Positions 23,184 to 23,757 of a stretch of DNA of 23,757 bases are shown here, one piece after another. The position numbers and the translations under genes are program-made. The stretch is taken from the IMG/VR virus record IMGVR_UViG_3300033142_000027, positions 1-23,757 of that record, one strand, 5' to 3'. The DNA comes from a virus. The notes under the pieces are model-generated. The model was not told the DNA's origin, did no database searches, and worked only from the letters and a program-made list of their open reading frames with translations. The stretch's first letter is position 1. Every line of letters begins with the position of its first letter.

Positions 23184-23384
23184 TTAGAACTTAAATATCT
23201 TCTTATGTTCTTTACGCATCTCAGCTCTTTCAATACCGTCAGCGATTTTATCTATTTCATATTGCTTCTTCATTTGATTTCTATACATCGAAGCCTCTTG
23301 GATTCCAGTCATACCAACTGGGCGATCATTAATTAATCTTCCGTTCTTAATTCTTAATCCGTCCATGTCTGCGTACTTTTTCAT
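23184..23384 (-). CDS. Small hypothetical protein (66 aa)
   Basis: The product starts MKKYADMDGLRIKNGRLIND, continues RPVGMTGIQEASMYRNQMKK and ends in a helical charged segment, EMRKEHKKIFKF. It has no Cys, membrane segment or recognisable domain. The gene has its own promoter box 16 bases upstream and a terminator downstream, so it is a single-gene transcript. I recall nothing that assigns a function. It is the last gene before the structured non-coding region. Confidence 0.6.
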   Translation of the reverse strand: MKKYADMDGLRIKNGRLINDRPVGMTGIQEASMYRNQMKKQYEIDKIADGIERAEMRKEHKKIFKF

Positions 23385-23399
23385 ATCGTTTATTTTTTA

Positions 23400-23407
23400 C
23401 AAAGATA
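23400..23407 (-). promoter_or_regulatory. Promoter -7 box TATCTTTG for the 66-aa gene
   Basis: The minus strand reads TATCTTTG 16 bases before the ATG at 23384, leaving a very short leader. No -33 TTG is visible upstream. It marks the left border of the non-coding region. Confidence 0.6.
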
Positions 23408-23502
23408 TAAAAATTTTTTAGATGTCTGGGGGCTGAGGGTTATATGTCATCATACATTGCGTTGTGCGTTTAGAAAACAAAAAAAAATTTGCACCCCCCC
23501 CT

Positions 23503-23557
23503 AACCAAATCGGTTCACCTTGTCCAAATGTTTTGGCTTTTTTTCCAGCTGGGCTGG
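23503..23557. repeat. Three 13-base inverted repeats at exact 21-base steps
   Basis: AACC-N5-GGTT (23503-23515), CCAAA-TGT-TTTGG (23524-23536) and CCAGC-TGG-GCTGG (23545-23557) start exactly 21 bases apart. The last two have 5-bp arms and 3-base loops. They sit just before the TTGTCCAGTTA array. Confidence 0.6.
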
Positions 23558-23567
23558 ATGGCTACCT

Positions 23568-23664
23568 CTGTCCAGTTAGATAGGTGTACCAGTTACCCTT
23601 GTCCAGTTGTCGTTGTCCAGTTAAGTTGTCCAGTTAAGCTACCTTCCCCCATCTGACCAGTAAG
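23568..23664. repeat. Iterated TTGTCCAGTTA array (iteron-like)
   Basis: The best pair is a perfect 13-base tandem repeat, TTGTCCAGTTAAG, at 23613-23625 and 23626-23638. A further TTGTCCAGTT starts at 23599 and CTGTCCAGTTA at 23568. Degenerate members are GTACCAGTTA (23586) and CTGACCAGTAAG (23653). Steps between the clear copies are 31, 14 and 13 bases. TTGTCCA also occurs at 23520. Direct repeats of this size and spacing are typical of protein-binding iterons. Confidence 0.65.
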
Positions 23665-23731
23665 GATAAGACAAATGCTCACTTTGAATAGACAAAGAGA
23701 GATGTCTTATAACCCCTGACCGAGAGCCATA

Positions 23732-23757
23732 ATGCGTAAACAAAACAAAAAAGTTAT
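23732..23757 (+). CDS. Possible start of a plus-strand gene running off the right edge
   Basis: An ATG at 23732 opens eight complete codons (MRKQNKKV) to the window end. The Lys-rich start and its place across the non-coding region from minus-strand genes fit a divergent early-gene cluster. With so few codons this is only a suggestion. Confidence 0.25.

Larger units (their letters stand above)
23408..23731. other. Gene-free region with clustered inverted repeats and homopolymers
   Basis: I see no credible gene in this stretch, which also looks less AT-rich than its neighbours. It contains an A9 run (23479-23487), a C8 run (23494-23501), three 13-base inverted repeats and an array of TTGTCCAGTTA-like repeats, each listed separately. 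A weak plus-strand TCACTTTG (23679-23686) is one mismatch from TAnnTTTG. Together this suggests a replication origin, packaging site or divergent control region. It is the boundary between left-running genes and a possible right-running gene. Confidence 0.5.

Noticed and set aside
23568-23664. CRISPR array
   Set aside because: Repeats are 10-13 bases with spacers of 0-20 bases, far shorter than CRISPR repeats; no cas genes.
1-23757. tRNA genes, integrase, insertion sequences
   Set aside because: I saw no cloverleaf with conserved T-loop, no integrase or transposase motifs and no long terminal inverted repeats.

Overview
The window looks like a late-gene block of a tailed phage (Caudoviricetes) of a Bacteroidota host, probably marine or environmental. 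The capsid and packaging genes (terminase large subunit, portal, putative scaffold, HK97-fold major capsid protein) are clear. The host call rests on AT-rich DNA, start codons preceded by AT-rich leaders instead of Shine-Dalgarno sequences (often TAAATAAAATG), and seven exact copies of the box TATCTTTG at operon heads. That box fits the Bacteroidota sigma-A -7 consensus TAnnTTTG. The portal and terminase recall crAss-like podoviruses, but I could not test this by a search. All genes but one, and a possible second at the right edge, lie on the minus strand, so transcription runs right to left.

Right to left: (1) 23408-23731 is non-coding, with evenly spaced small inverted repeats and an iterated TTGTCCAGTTA array; a plus-strand gene may start at 23732. 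(2) A 66-aa hypothetical gene is followed by a terminator. (3) groEL and groES overlap by ATGA and have the best promoter in the window; inverted TTGACAC boxes lie upstream. (4) A plus-strand winged-helix regulator at 20545-21015 diverges from a very basic 222-aa protein across a 49-bp gap holding an operator-like inverted repeat, and converges on groES with a 32-bp overlap. (5) 16201-19780 is a run of small Lys/Arg-rich proteins, many with two or more Cys, interspersed with a virion-type protein, a T7-lysozyme-like amidase, a 55-aa membrane peptide and a 3TM-type holin. Four of these genes are under 60 codons and were read directly from the sequence. (6) 9154-16148 is an adsorption module: four fibre-like proteins with related ends and repeats, and two paralogous coiled-coil proteins. 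(7) 7509-9134 holds a small conserved protein, a second GroES-like protein, a 2OG-Fe(II) oxygenase and a helical protein in the usual TerS position. (8) 262-7531 holds terminase (split by an apparent -1 frameshift), portal, scaffold and major capsid protein, closed by a strong intrinsic terminator. Another virion gene then runs off the left edge.

The genes fit one programme. A phage-encoded chaperonin, with one clear and one divergent co-chaperonin, likely helps fold capsid or fibre proteins. The basic proteins may pack or bind DNA, the fibres bind the host, and the amidase and holin release progeny. The main leads are the two co-chaperonins, the Cys-bearing basic protein cluster, the terminase frameshift, the regulator switch and the structured non-coding region at the right end.
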